Part shown: piece after piece, positions 1-6,545 of the stretch
Numbering within the stretch: position 1 is the first letter of the stretch
Layout: each line of letters starts with the position of its first letter
Origin: Verrucomicrobia bacterium UBA4286
Lineage (GTDB): Bacteria > Verrucomicrobiota > Kiritimatiellia > RFP12 > UBA1067
Reading direction: 5' to 3'
Assembly (NCBI GenBank): GCA_002395905.1
Contig: DGVK01000080.1
Span: forward strand, 1-11,294
Length of the DNA: 11,294 nucleotides
Notes under the pieces: generated by a model
What the model was told of the DNA's origin: nothing
Databases searched by the model: none
The model's input: the letters and a program-made list of their open reading frames with translations, nothing else
Program-made: the position numbers and the translations under genes

Positions 1-39
1 GCGATGGTCTTCACCGGCCAGCGCAGCTTCCGCCACTGA
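1..39 (+). CDS. C-terminal end of an unidentified upstream gene (partial)
   Basis: Frame 1 is open from the first base and ends in TGA at 37-39, giving only 12 residues ending in FTGQRSFRH. The short distance to the next start (20 bases) fits the last gene of an operon segment feeding into thrH. Too little is visible to name the product. The same open stretch could occur by chance. Confidence 0.4.
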   Translation, partial: AMVFTGQRSFRH

Positions 40-59
40 TGTAAAACAAGGAATGGAGA

Positions 60-671
60 ATGAATAACATGTTTATAACCTGTCTCGATCTCGAGGGCGT
101 TCTGGTGCCCGAGATATGGATCGCCTTCGCGGAGAAGGTAGGCATACCCGACTTCCGCCGCACGACGCGCGACGAACCCGATTACGACAAGCTCATGCAC
201 TATCGAATCGACCTTCTCGACAAACATGGTTTCGGACTCAAGGAGATAACCGACGTCATCGCGTCCATCCAGCCGCTCATCGGCGCGGAGGAGTTCCTCG
301 ACCGTCTTCGCGAGAAGACCCAGGTTCTCATACTCTCCGACACGTTCGATCAGTTCGGGCGGCCGCTGATGAAGAAGCTCAACTGGCCTACTCTCTTCTG
401 CAACTCGCTGCTCGTCTCGCCTGAAGGAAAGATAACAGGATACAAGATGCGCTGCCCACAGTCGAAGCTCACGACGGTCAAGGCGCTGCAGAGCTGCGGC
501 TTCGACACAATCGCCGCCGGCGACAGCTTTAACGACCTCGGGATGATACGCGGGTCGAAGGCCGGCTTCCTCTTCCGCTCTACGGACGAGATAAAGAAGG
601 CCAATCCCGATTTGAGCGCGTTCGAGACTTATGACGACCTCGTGGACGCCATATTCTCCGTAATCAAGTAA
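60..671 (+). CDS. thrH: ThrH-type phosphoserine phosphatase / homoserine phosphotransferase
   Basis: A cytoplasmic HAD-superfamily enzyme of 203 residues. Characterised ThrH (Pseudomonas aeruginosa) removes phosphate from phosphoserine and can transfer it to homoserine, linking serine and threonine synthesis. The sequence shows HAD motif I as DLEGVLVPEIW (D10 nucleophile, and E12 in place of the usual second Asp, a ThrH trait). Motif II is LILSDTF (S93), a Lys follows near K136, and motif III is GDSFND (D155, D159). Length matches the family (about 205 residues). Two starts are possible: ATG at 60 has AAGGA at 48-52 with 7 bases spacing, while ATG at 69 (MFITCLDLEG) aligns with the start of the Pseudomonas protein as I recall it. 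The gene is followed 24 bases later by ugd on the same strand, consistent with one operon. The family call is strong; which activity dominates in vivo cannot be seen. Confidence 0.93.
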   Translation: MNNMFITCLDLEGVLVPEIWIAFAEKVGIPDFRRTTRDEPDYDKLMHYRIDLLDKHGFGLKEITDVIASIQPLIGAEEFLDRLREKTQVLILSDTFDQFGRPLMKKLNWPTLFCNSLLVSPEGKITGYKMRCPQSKLTTVKALQSCGFDTIAAGDSFNDLGMIRGSKAGFLFRSTDEIKKANPDLSAFETYDDLVDAIFSVIK

Positions 672-695
672 CCGGTCAAATGGAAGGATTCTGCC

Positions 696-2063
696 GTGAA
701 CAAGAACATTGTATGCATAGGCGCGGGCTACATCGGCGGCCCTACGATGGCTGTCATCGCCAAGATGAACCCAGACCGCAAGGTCGTCGTGGTCGACATC
801 AACAAAGACCGCATCGCTGCCTGGGACTCCGCCGACTACGCTCTTCCAATCTACGAGCCGGGCCTTGTGGACGTCGTAAGAGAGGTTCGCGGAAAGAACC
901 TCTTCTTCTCGACCGACATCGAGGGTGCAGTGAAGGAGTGCGACATAGTCTTCGTCGGCGTGAACACGCCCACCAAGACGTTCGGTCGCGGTGCAGGCCG
1001 TGCGAGCGACCTCCAGTACTGGGAGGCCACCGCGCGCGAGATAAAGAAGTTCGCGAACGGCGACAAGATCGTCGTCGAGAAATCCACCCTGCCTGTGCGG
1101 ACCGCCGCCGCGATGGAGGCGATTCTCAACGCCGACGCGTCGTCTCACAGATTCACAGTTCTCTCAAACCCCGAGTTCCTTGCCGAGGGAACCGCCATCA
1201 AAGACCTCCTCGAACCCGATCGCGTGCTCATCGGCGGCCATCAGGACGAGGCGGGTCTTGCGGCGATCCGCGAAGTCGTCGACATATACGCGACATGGGT
1301 TCCCCGCGAGAAGATTCTCACCACCAATGTATGGTCGGCCGAGCTCACCAAGCTCGCTGCGAACGCGTTTCTCGCCCAGCGTGTGTCGTCCATAAACGCC
1401 ATCGCCGGACTCTGCGAAGCGACCGGTGCCGACGTGGAGGAGGTCGCCCGCGTAATGGGCGCCGATCACCGCATAGGACCGAAGTTCCTAAAGGCGGGCC
1501 CGGGTTTCGGCGGCAGCTGCTTCAAGAAGGACGTTTTAAACCTCGTCTATATCTGCGAGTCGTTCGGGCTTCACACTGCGGCCCAGTACTGGCAGGGCGT
1601 CATCGCGATGAACGAACATCAGCAGGAGCGCATCGTCTCGCGGCTTCTCGCGGCGATGTTCAACACGCTCGCCAACAAGCGCGTGGCGCTTTTCGGTTTT
1701 GCGTTCAAAGCCGATACGGGCGATACGCGCGAAACGCCGTCGGGGACGGTTGCGCGCCTGCTCAACGAAGAGCGCACGCGAATCGTGATAACCGACCCCA
1801 AGGCGATCCCCAACGCGAAGAAGGACCTCGCCGACATTGTCGGCGACGGTTCGCATCTCGCTTTCGAGGATGATCCCTACGAGGCCGCGAAGGGGGCGGA
1901 TGCGGTTCTGCTCATGACCGATTGGAAGCTCTATACGACGCTCGACTGGAAGCGTATATTCGATTCTATGCGCAAACCCGCGCTCGTGTTCGACACGCGC
2001 AACTGCCTCGACCGCGCGGCGCTTGAGAAGATCGGCTTCAAGGTCCTGAACGTCGGCAGGTGA
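696..2063 (+). CDS. ugd: UDP-glucose 6-dehydrogenase, eukaryote-like
   Basis: Oxidises UDP-glucose to UDP-glucuronate with two NAD+, supplying precursors for surface polysaccharides; cytoplasmic. The N-terminal Rossmann fold has GAGYIGG at residues 9-15. The central dimerisation domain includes NPEFLAEG and ELTKLAANAFLAQR. The catalytic motif GFGGSCFKKD has the nucleophilic cysteine at C275, and the C-terminal UDP-binding domain has GFAFKADTGDTRE. The motifs VNTPTKTFG and KKDVLNLVYICE resemble animal UGDH more closely than typical short bacterial Ugd. The 455-residue length lies between the two (human 494). The start is GTG at 696, chosen because GGAAGGA at 682-688 is correctly spaced and the Rossmann motif follows at once. 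Its stop TGA (2061-2063) lies 2 bases before the folK start, so the genes are probably co-transcribed. An end product (capsule or LPS sugar) is not indicated by the neighbours. Confidence 0.96.
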   Translation: MNKNIVCIGAGYIGGPTMAVIAKMNPDRKVVVVDINKDRIAAWDSADYALPIYEPGLVDVVREVRGKNLFFSTDIEGAVKECDIVFVGVNTPTKTFGRGAGRASDLQYWEATAREIKKFANGDKIVVEKSTLPVRTAAAMEAILNADASSHRFTVLSNPEFLAEGTAIKDLLEPDRVLIGGHQDEAGLAAIREVVDIYATWVPREKILTTNVWSAELTKLAANAFLAQRVSSINAIAGLCEATGADVEEVARVMGADHRIGPKFLKAGPGFGGSCFKKDVLNLVYICESFGLHTAAQYWQGVIAMNEHQQERIVSRLLAAMFNTLANKRVALFGFAFKADTGDTRETPSGTVARLLNEERTRIVITDPKAIPNAKKDLADIVGDGSHLAFEDDPYEAAKGADAVLLMTDWKLYTTLDWKRIFDSMRKPALVFDTRNCLDRAALEKIGFKVLNVGR

Positions 2064-2065
2064 CA

Positions 2066-2677
2066 ATGGCGGCGCGTGCGACAGTTTCGCTCGGTTCGAA
2101 CATAGAGCCGAGGGCGGAATATCTCGCGCGCGCTATGGACGCGCTTTCGGCCATGCCCGGAACGTGCCTTTTCAAGGCGGGCCCCGTCGAAGAGACGGAG
2201 CCCGTCGATGTTCCGCCGGAGTTCGCCGGAATGAAGTTCTTGAACCGGCTCGCGATCTTCGACACAGAGCTTGAGGTGCACGACTTCTCGCGCCGGATGC
2301 ACGCGATAGAGGATGCCCTGGGGCGTGTGCGGACGGTTAAGAACGGGCCGCGCACCATCGATATAGACCTTATAGATTTTGACGGCCTGCGTCTGGATGA
2401 GCCTGGTCTTATCTTGCCCCATCCTCGCGCGCACGAGCGTGAATTCATCATGCGTCCTCTTGCCGAGCTTGGCGCAATCATGGTTTCATCGCTCCTCGCG
2501 GAGAAAGGCTCGGCGATGACCGCATCCCGCGCGATCATGCCGCGCTTCAAGGAACTCTGCGGCGCGACCATCTGCCGTGATCTGAAGGGTATCGGCACGG
2601 GCAAGGTTCTGTGCAGTTGCGAAAATTGCGTCCGCAACGCCGTCCGCGCCGCAGGTGAGGCGTTGGCAAAAGACTGA
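2066..2677 (+). CDS. folK: HPPK (FolK) with a cysteine-rich C-terminal extension
   Basis: 2-Amino-4-hydroxy-6-hydroxymethyldihydropteridine diphosphokinase, which transfers pyrophosphate from ATP to the pterin in folate synthesis; cytoplasmic. Residues 1-136 carry the family signatures: VSLGSNIEPR at the N-terminus, KFLNRLA, IEDALGRVR, the metal-binding GPRTIDIDLIDFDG (94-107) and LPHPRAHEREFIMRPLAEL (117-135). The remaining ~68 residues are not part of a normal FolK. They contain C165, C170, C183, C185 and C188 in the pattern FKELCGATICRDL then LCSCENCV, resembling the C-terminal part of the C_GCAxxG_C_C putative redox family. ATG at 2066 is chosen over the upstream in-frame GTG (2060, overlapping the ugd stop) because an AGG lies 5 bases before it. 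The folate function is sure; the extension's role is unknown. Confidence 0.93.
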   Translation: MAARATVSLGSNIEPRAEYLARAMDALSAMPGTCLFKAGPVEETEPVDVPPEFAGMKFLNRLAIFDTELEVHDFSRRMHAIEDALGRVRTVKNGPRTIDIDLIDFDGLRLDEPGLILPHPRAHEREFIMRPLAELGAIMVSSLLAEKGSAMTASRAIMPRFKELCGATICRDLKGIGTGKVLCSCENCVRNAVRAAGEALAKD

Positions 2678-2687
2678 GCGATTATCC

Positions 2688-3332
2688 ATGGCAAACATAC
2701 CTACGACATCGACGACTCTCCTGCGAGACCTTGCGAATGATTCGCAACATGCGCGCTGGTCAGAGTTCGTTACACGCTATCGTCCCATGATGGAAGCGTT
2801 CATGCGTGAACGTTTCCCGTCACTTGATGCCGATGACGTGATACAAGAAACGCTTATCGCCGTCTGTGCGGCGTTGCCGTCTTACCGCTATGTGCCGGAA
2901 GAAAAAGGATATTTCCACAACTACCTGACCGGCATCCTCCGCAACAAGGCGCTCCGGCAGCTCCACAAGGAACAGCGACAGGCGGAGATTGCCGATGAAA
3001 TGCGACGGTCGCGGGGCGACGCGCCGCAATGCATGGCGAACGGTGGTAGGGTGCGATCACCGAGCTCGCCGCAAGGCGTAATCCAAGGCGACGACGAACA
3101 ATCCTGGCGCGTAACGCTCGTTGAAATCGCGCTCCGGCAACTGATGAACGACGAGTCGATCCAATCCCGCACGAGGCAGGTGTTCTTGCGCGTGGTGGTG
3201 AACGGCGAGAAGCCGGACGATGTCGCCGCCGCGTTTGGGATCGAGCGCAACGCCGTCGATCAGATCAAAAACCGGATGATGCCGCGGCTGCAGAAGATTG
3301 TGTCGGCACTTGAAAAGGCGGGAAATATATGA
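2688..3332 (+). CDS. ECF-type RNA polymerase sigma factor
   Basis: A 214-residue sigma-70 family protein that would direct RNA polymerase to a dedicated promoter set. Region 2 spans about residues 18-98 (WSEFVTRYRPMMEAF, DADDVIQETLIAV, YFHNYLTGILRNKALRQL). Region 4 spans about 160-210 (RQVFLRVVVNGEKPDDVAAAFGIERNAVDQIKNRMMPRL), a helix-turn-helix. No sigma 1.1 or region 3 is present. The linker at about 105-135 is unusually long and low in complexity, rich in Arg, Gly, Pro and Ser. ATG at 2688 was preferred to GTG at 2655, which lies inside folK, although its ribosome-binding site is weak. The stop overlaps the kinase start as ATGA, implying translational coupling. ECF factors linked to Ser/Thr kinases are common in Planctomycetes and relatives, where the kinase is thought to control sigma activity; no anti-sigma gene is visible here. 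Confidence 0.9.
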   Translation: MANIPTTSTTLLRDLANDSQHARWSEFVTRYRPMMEAFMRERFPSLDADDVIQETLIAVCAALPSYRYVPEEKGYFHNYLTGILRNKALRQLHKEQRQAEIADEMRRSRGDAPQCMANGGRVRSPSSPQGVIQGDDEQSWRVTLVEIALRQLMNDESIQSRTRQVFLRVVVNGEKPDDVAAAFGIERNAVDQIKNRMMPRLQKIVSALEKAGNI

Positions 3333-4879
3333 GTCTCGGCGTGGACGAGATAGAAGGAATCCTTTCTGCCCATGAACGAATGCCGATAGGCGCGTCGTTC
3401 AAGGATGGTGAAACATTCGGCAACTGGCGCGTGACGGCGTTTATCGGCAAGGGTGGGAACGGCGAGGTGTATCGCGTGGTACATGTTTCGCTCGGAACCT
3501 CCGCAGCCCTAAAGGTGCTTGTCCGCGACGAGCCGCGCGCAAGGGAACGCTTCGTGCGCGAAGCGAGACTGCTTTCGGAATTGAAGTCGGCTTCGTTCCC
3601 GCAGTTCTTCGAATATGGTGAGGCGAATGGATATGCCTATCTAGTGATGGAACTCCTTGAACCAGGCGATCTGCCGACTGGAGATAGGGAAGTTGCGCGT
3701 TTTCTGCGACAGGTTTGCGACGCCGTTGCCGAACTTCACGCCTGTGGGATCGTCCACCGCGACATAAAGCCATCCAATATTCTCTGGCGCATTGGAGGGA
3801 CGCACTCACCCCTGCTAGGGCATCCGTTTCACGGACAACCTTCGGTTGGGGGATATGTCGCGTCCGCCGTTCCCGTCCTCGCCGACCTTGGCCTCGCAAA
3901 GGACATCGCGACATCGGACGTCGGACATCCGACATCGGATATCACCCAAGGCGGCGTTGGCACGCCCGGCTACGGCGCGCCGGAGCAGATGGAGCGCGGT
4001 GAGGCGTCCGTCGCGTCCGACATACACGCGCTTGGCGTATTGGCCGATCGCTGCTTCGACGGCAAGCCGCCGCGAACATGGCGGCGCATCATCGAACGCG
4101 CGACGTCGTCCATACCGGAGCGACGTTATCCGTCAGTTGCAGCCTTTATTCGCGCGATTCGGTGGCGGAACTTCCTGCGGACTGCTGGTTTCAGCGCCTT
4201 CGCAGTTCTGCTTCTTGGAGCAATCGCCGCCAGCGTAGCCGTATGGCTCGCGATGGGCGGCGGAGAATGGATCAAGTGGCGCAGGTTGTGTGAACGAGGT
4301 GAGATCGTGAGCGTGGAGGAGAAGTCCGAGCCTTATGAAAGCCCGGCCTATGGCAAGTGCCGTCGCATATTCCATGTTACCAATGTTGTGGAAGGAACAA
4401 TCATCGATCTTCATGCGAGGACTTTGTCATTCAAAGAGCCGATAGAGCTTGCCCCGGGTGAATACCGAATCATCGGGCCTGGACGGCTCGATGCCGCGCT
4501 TTCGGGGCCGTCCAACGCCGTGGTGCGCTTGAAGAACTGCCTGTTGAACAACATGACGACCATTCAGCATCCGAAAAACAGGATAAGCTACGTCATGGAG
4601 GGCGGGGCTTACCTGAATTTCGTGAATCTTGACGCGACTTCGGAAATGCGCAAGTCGGTCAGGTGCGCCGAGGAGTACCAGGGCGGCAATGATTACGCTG
4701 TCGAGTTCCGGGGCCCGCTTACGTTCAAGGAGCTTAACCGGAAGCGAGCGGATGAGCGCGACCATACATTGCGCGAAGAGATCGATCGCGTGAACCGCGA
4801 TGGACTAAAAGCCTTCCCCGAGCGTCAGAAAAGCTGGCTCAGGAAGGACTGCGCGGAAACCGCGATCGGCTCGCGGTAG
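3329..4879 (+). CDS. Membrane Ser/Thr protein kinase with extracytoplasmic beta-rich domain
   Basis: A 516-residue Hanks-type (PknB-like) kinase. Visible elements are: glycine loop IGKGGNGEVYRV (39-50), ATP-binding K62 (ALKVL), helix C E78, catalytic HRDIKPSN (143-150, D145 and N150), metal-binding DLG (D186, a conservative DFG variant) and APEQ (217-220). All key residues are present, so it should be active. Residues about 154-180 form an extra segment between the catalytic loop and DLG. A single transmembrane helix lies at about 286-309. The C-terminal 200 residues would be outside the membrane; they are beta-rich (GTIIDLHARTLSF, GEYRIIGPGRL), suggesting a sensor or beta-helix fold, but I recognise no named domain. 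The last 18 or so codons lie antisense to the 3' end of the ATPase gene, so the original C-terminus may have been replaced. The start overlaps the sigma stop (ATGA); AAGGCGGGA lies just upstream. Confidence 0.92.
   Translation: MSLGVDEIEGILSAHERMPIGASFKDGETFGNWRVTAFIGKGGNGEVYRVVHVSLGTSAALKVLVRDEPRARERFVREARLLSELKSASFPQFFEYGEANGYAYLVMELLEPGDLPTGDREVARFLRQVCDAVAELHACGIVHRDIKPSNILWRIGGTHSPLLGHPFHGQPSVGGYVASAVPVLADLGLAKDIATSDVGHPTSDITQGGVGTPGYGAPEQMERGEASVASDIHALGVLADRCFDGKPPRTWRRIIERATSSIPERRYPSVAAFIRAIRWRNFLRTAGFSAFAVLLLGAIAASVAVWLAMGGGEWIKWRRLCERGEIVSVEEKSEPYESPAYGKCRRIFHVTNVVEGTIIDLHARTLSFKEPIELAPGEYRIIGPGRLDAALSGPSNAVVRLKNCLLNNMTTIQHPKNRISYVMEGGAYLNFVNLDATSEMRKSVRCAEEYQGGNDYAVEFRGPLTFKELNRKRADERDHTLREEIDRVNRDGLKAFPERQKSWLRKDCAETAIGSR
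3810..3848 (+). repeat. Three consecutive mini-hairpins with 3-base loops inside the kinase gene
   Basis: The sequence reads CCCT-GCT-AGGG (3810-3820), TCCGT-TTC-ACGGA (3823-3835) and CAACC-TTC-GGTTG (3836-3848). All are perfect stems with 3-base loops, set almost end to end. They encode part of the segment between the catalytic loop and the DLG motif that most kinases of this family lack, so they may mark an in-frame insertion of a palindromic element. The insertion is inference; the hairpins are seen directly. Confidence 0.55.
3910..3944 (+). repeat. 7-bp tandem repeat (consensus GACATCG) in the kinase activation segment
   Basis: Five successive heptamers start at 3910, 3917, 3924, 3931 and 3938, each within two bases of GACATCG. 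The stretch also contains the inverted repeat GTCGGA-CA-TCCGAC (3920-3933). Because 7 is not a multiple of 3, the units are read in shifting frames and give the residues TSDVGHPTSDI between DLG and APEQ. Gain or loss of one unit would shift the frame. Confidence 0.6.
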
Positions 4880-6033
4880 GAGAACGCATCGGCCCCTGCG
4901 TACGGAAGGTCGCGCACGATCTGGAACGCATGCGCGGCACCGGTAGCCTTCTGCATCGCCGCAAGCGCCGTCGAAATCTTCGTGTCCGCTATTTTCGCCT
5001 CTACAAGGAACCAAGGTGCGCCATTCTTCGTGACCAGAAAATCAACTTCCGCCTTTGCCTTGTTCCTTATGTAGTAGAGGGCGTAGTCGCCGAGGCCGAG
5101 ATCGTTCCACATGTCAACGGCCTTGAGCAGATGGCAGGCAACGAGGTTTTCGAACCGCGCGCCTTCATCCGCCACTTCGCACCAGTCGCGCTGATACCAC
5201 TTCGGTGTTTTGCGAATAGAGTTCTCGATGTTCCTGAACCACGGGCGGACGGTGAATCCCTCGTGAAAATACTCAAGTGTGGCTATCCACGCCTTGACTG
5301 TCGTCTCGGCAACGCCGATTTCGCGAGAAAGAGATGCCGTGACGATCTGGTTCCCGGCGCGGGCGAGGAGAAGTTCGGACAAGATTCTGATTCCTGCAAC
5401 GTCGGCAATCTTCGTAAGGTCGCGCAGATCTTCCCGGAAGAGCTGTTCGCGGCGGAGCTTGCGCCAGCGATGGGTGAACCGCGTATCGCGCCGGACGAAC
5501 GGCTCGGGAAATCCGCCATGCGACCAGAGGGCATCCCAGTCCTCGGCGCTGACGGGGCGCGGCGCATGGATTTCAGTCGCTTCAAGTTCGGGACGGACAA
5601 GTTCCGCGACGCCGAGCGGGTGCATGTGGTAGAGGAAGTACCGCCCCATCAGACTGTCGCCGCCGCGCTTGTAGATGTCGAGCCGTGCGCTGCCGGTGAC
5701 GATAAGGCGCATGCGGTCTTCGTAGAGATCGAAGAACCCCTTGAGGAACGACTTCCAACGGACGAACTTGTGAATCTCGTCAAGAGTAATGATTATTTTG
5801 CGGTCGGAAGCGATTCCGAGTCCGGCGGCGTTGGCGAGGCCCGCCGCATCCCCTGCGACGAGCTGCCGCGTTGCGAGGTCGTCCCATGTGAAATACCGAT
5901 CCGCGAGTGTTTTTGCGAGCGTGGTCTTTCCGCACTGGCGAGGGCCGGTGAGAAACGCCATCTGCCTGTTGTCGCGCAGATGCTCATCAAGTACCGCCTC
6001 ATAGATTCGCTTTCGCTGGAATGTGTTGTTCAT
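4825..6033 (-). CDS. AAA_14/DUF4143 family ATPase
   Basis: A 402-residue cytoplasmic P-loop ATPase of the AAA_14 plus DUF4143 architecture, common in bacteria and archaea but without a settled function. Visible motifs are: Walker A GPRQCGKTT (30-38), Walker B IIITLDEIH (80-88, D85 and E86) and a sensor-1-like stretch LIVTGSARLD (110-119). A winged-helix-like segment ASLSREIGVAETTVKAWIATLE follows, and the C-terminal DUF4143 part has E-x-DFLV followed by LVEAK, a PD-(D/E)xK-like arrangement. ATG at 6033 is preferred over an upstream TTG (6075), which would lie inside the promoter. Its 3' end overlaps the kinase gene tail-to-tail by 55 bases, with no terminator between them. Genes of this family are often isolated and patchily distributed, so lateral gain is plausible but not shown. 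Confidence 0.9.
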   Translation of the reverse strand: MNNTFQRKRIYEAVLDEHLRDNRQMAFLTGPRQCGKTTLAKTLADRYFTWDDLATRQLVAGDAAGLANAAGLGIASDRKIIITLDEIHKFVRWKSFLKGFFDLYEDRMRLIVTGSARLDIYKRGGDSLMGRYFLYHMHPLGVAELVRPELEATEIHAPRPVSAEDWDALWSHGGFPEPFVRRDTRFTHRWRKLRREQLFREDLRDLTKIADVAGIRILSELLLARAGNQIVTASLSREIGVAETTVKAWIATLEYFHEGFTVRPWFRNIENSIRKTPKWYQRDWCEVADEGARFENLVACHLLKAVDMWNDLGLGDYALYYIRNKAKAEVDFLVTKNGAPWFLVEAKIADTKISTALAAMQKATGAAHAFQIVRDLPYAGADAFSYREPIAVSAQSFLSQLF

Positions 6034-6040
6034 GGTGGGA

Positions 6041-6069
6041 ATTGTATCAAAACTGGCCTTGTGCGTCAA
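6041..6069 (-). promoter_or_regulatory. Consensus sigma-70 promoter of the ATPase gene
   Basis: On the minus strand, TTGACG (6069-6064) and TACAAT (6046-6041) are separated by exactly 17 bases. Only 7 bases then separate the -10 box from the ATG at 6033, so transcription should begin at or next to the start codon. No Shine-Dalgarno sequence fits in that space, which points to a leaderless mRNA. Confidence 0.7.
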
Positions 6070-6133
6070 TACCAAACCAGCGTATCCGCTAGAATGATAA
6101 TTACCAAACTGTTCAACACGCTAGAATGGTATT
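6070..6133. repeat. Two imperfect 32-bp direct repeats upstream of the ATPase promoter
   Basis: Two adjacent units begin TACCAAAC (6070 and 6102), and both contain CGCTAGAATG (6087-6096 and 6119-6128) at the same internal position. The middle of each unit differs. The pair abuts the -35 box of the ATPase promoter, so it could bind a regulator at three-helical-turn spacing, or be a remnant of a repeat element. No protein is known to me for it. Confidence 0.5.
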
Positions 6134-6151
6134 TGGGGAGAAGTCCGGTAG

Positions 6152-6353
6152 GGTCACGCGTCGCGCGTGACCGCACGGGAGGGTCGCGCCCTGTCGCGAC
6201 CGTACGGGAGGGTCGCGCTCGGCCTCTTGCGACCGCTCCGCGGCTCGGCCTTCGGCCTCGGGCAACCCGATCGCTTCGCGACGGGCGAATTCCGTCGCGA
6301 CCGTAGTAGGGTGGACGCCGCATGGAATCCCCCGGCCACGACGGGGCGTGGCC
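6152..6353. repeat. GC-rich tandem hairpin array (REP-like)
   Basis: At least five perfect or near-perfect stems lie in about 200 bases. GGTCACGCG pairs with CGCGTGACC (6152-6160/6164-6172). GGTCGCG pairs with CGCGACC (6182-6188/6195-6201). GGTCGC pairs with GCGACC (6211-6216/6229-6234). CGCGACGG pairs with CCGTCGCG (6277-6284/6292-6299). GGCCACG pairs with CGTGGCC (6334-6340/6347-6353). The first three recur every 29-30 bases and share a GGGAGGGTCGC-like lead-in. Open reading frames here on both strands are low-complexity by-products of the repeats. From 6354 to 6530 I see neither a gene nor a clear signal. Confidence 0.75.
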
Positions 6354-6530
6354 CTCCCATACATAGCCGGGGTTTTGAAATTACCTCTTCCTTCATTTCT
6401 CGCGTAAGATTATGGCGCTGGCTGTGTAGTATGAGATAGAGGCAAGGTCAGTCCTTCCCACGGAAGAAGACTCAAGGTCGCGATGCGGTTGGCGATTTTG
6501 CAAATGACCGCCCACAAGGCGGCGAAAATT

Positions 6531-6539
6531 TGCTATAAT
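6531..6539 (+). promoter_or_regulatory. Extended -10 promoter for the structured RNA / lipoprotein
   Basis: TG-C-TATAAT at 6531-6539 is a perfect extended -10 element. No good -35 hexamer lies 17 bases upstream, as is usual for extended -10 promoters. The predicted start is about 6546-6547. No other promoter is evident before the lipoprotein gene at 6764, so it probably serves both the structured RNA and that gene. Confidence 0.6.
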
Positions 6540-6545
6540 ATGCGC

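Noticed and set aside
680..1873. 397-codon open frame on the plus strand inside ugd
   Set aside because: Arg/His-rich shadow of the GC-rich ugd frame; no domain, no start signal, and the ugd frame is clearly real.
4930..6306. 458-codon plus-strand open frame opposite the ATPase
   Set aside because: It is the antisense of the AAA_14 ATPase, whose Walker motifs are intact; it then runs into the hairpin array. No recognisable protein.
6066..6396. Several 80-90 codon frames on both strands in the 6.1-6.4 kb region
   Set aside because: All are Arg/Pro/Gly-rich translations of the hairpin repeats, with no ribosome-binding site and no conserved motif.
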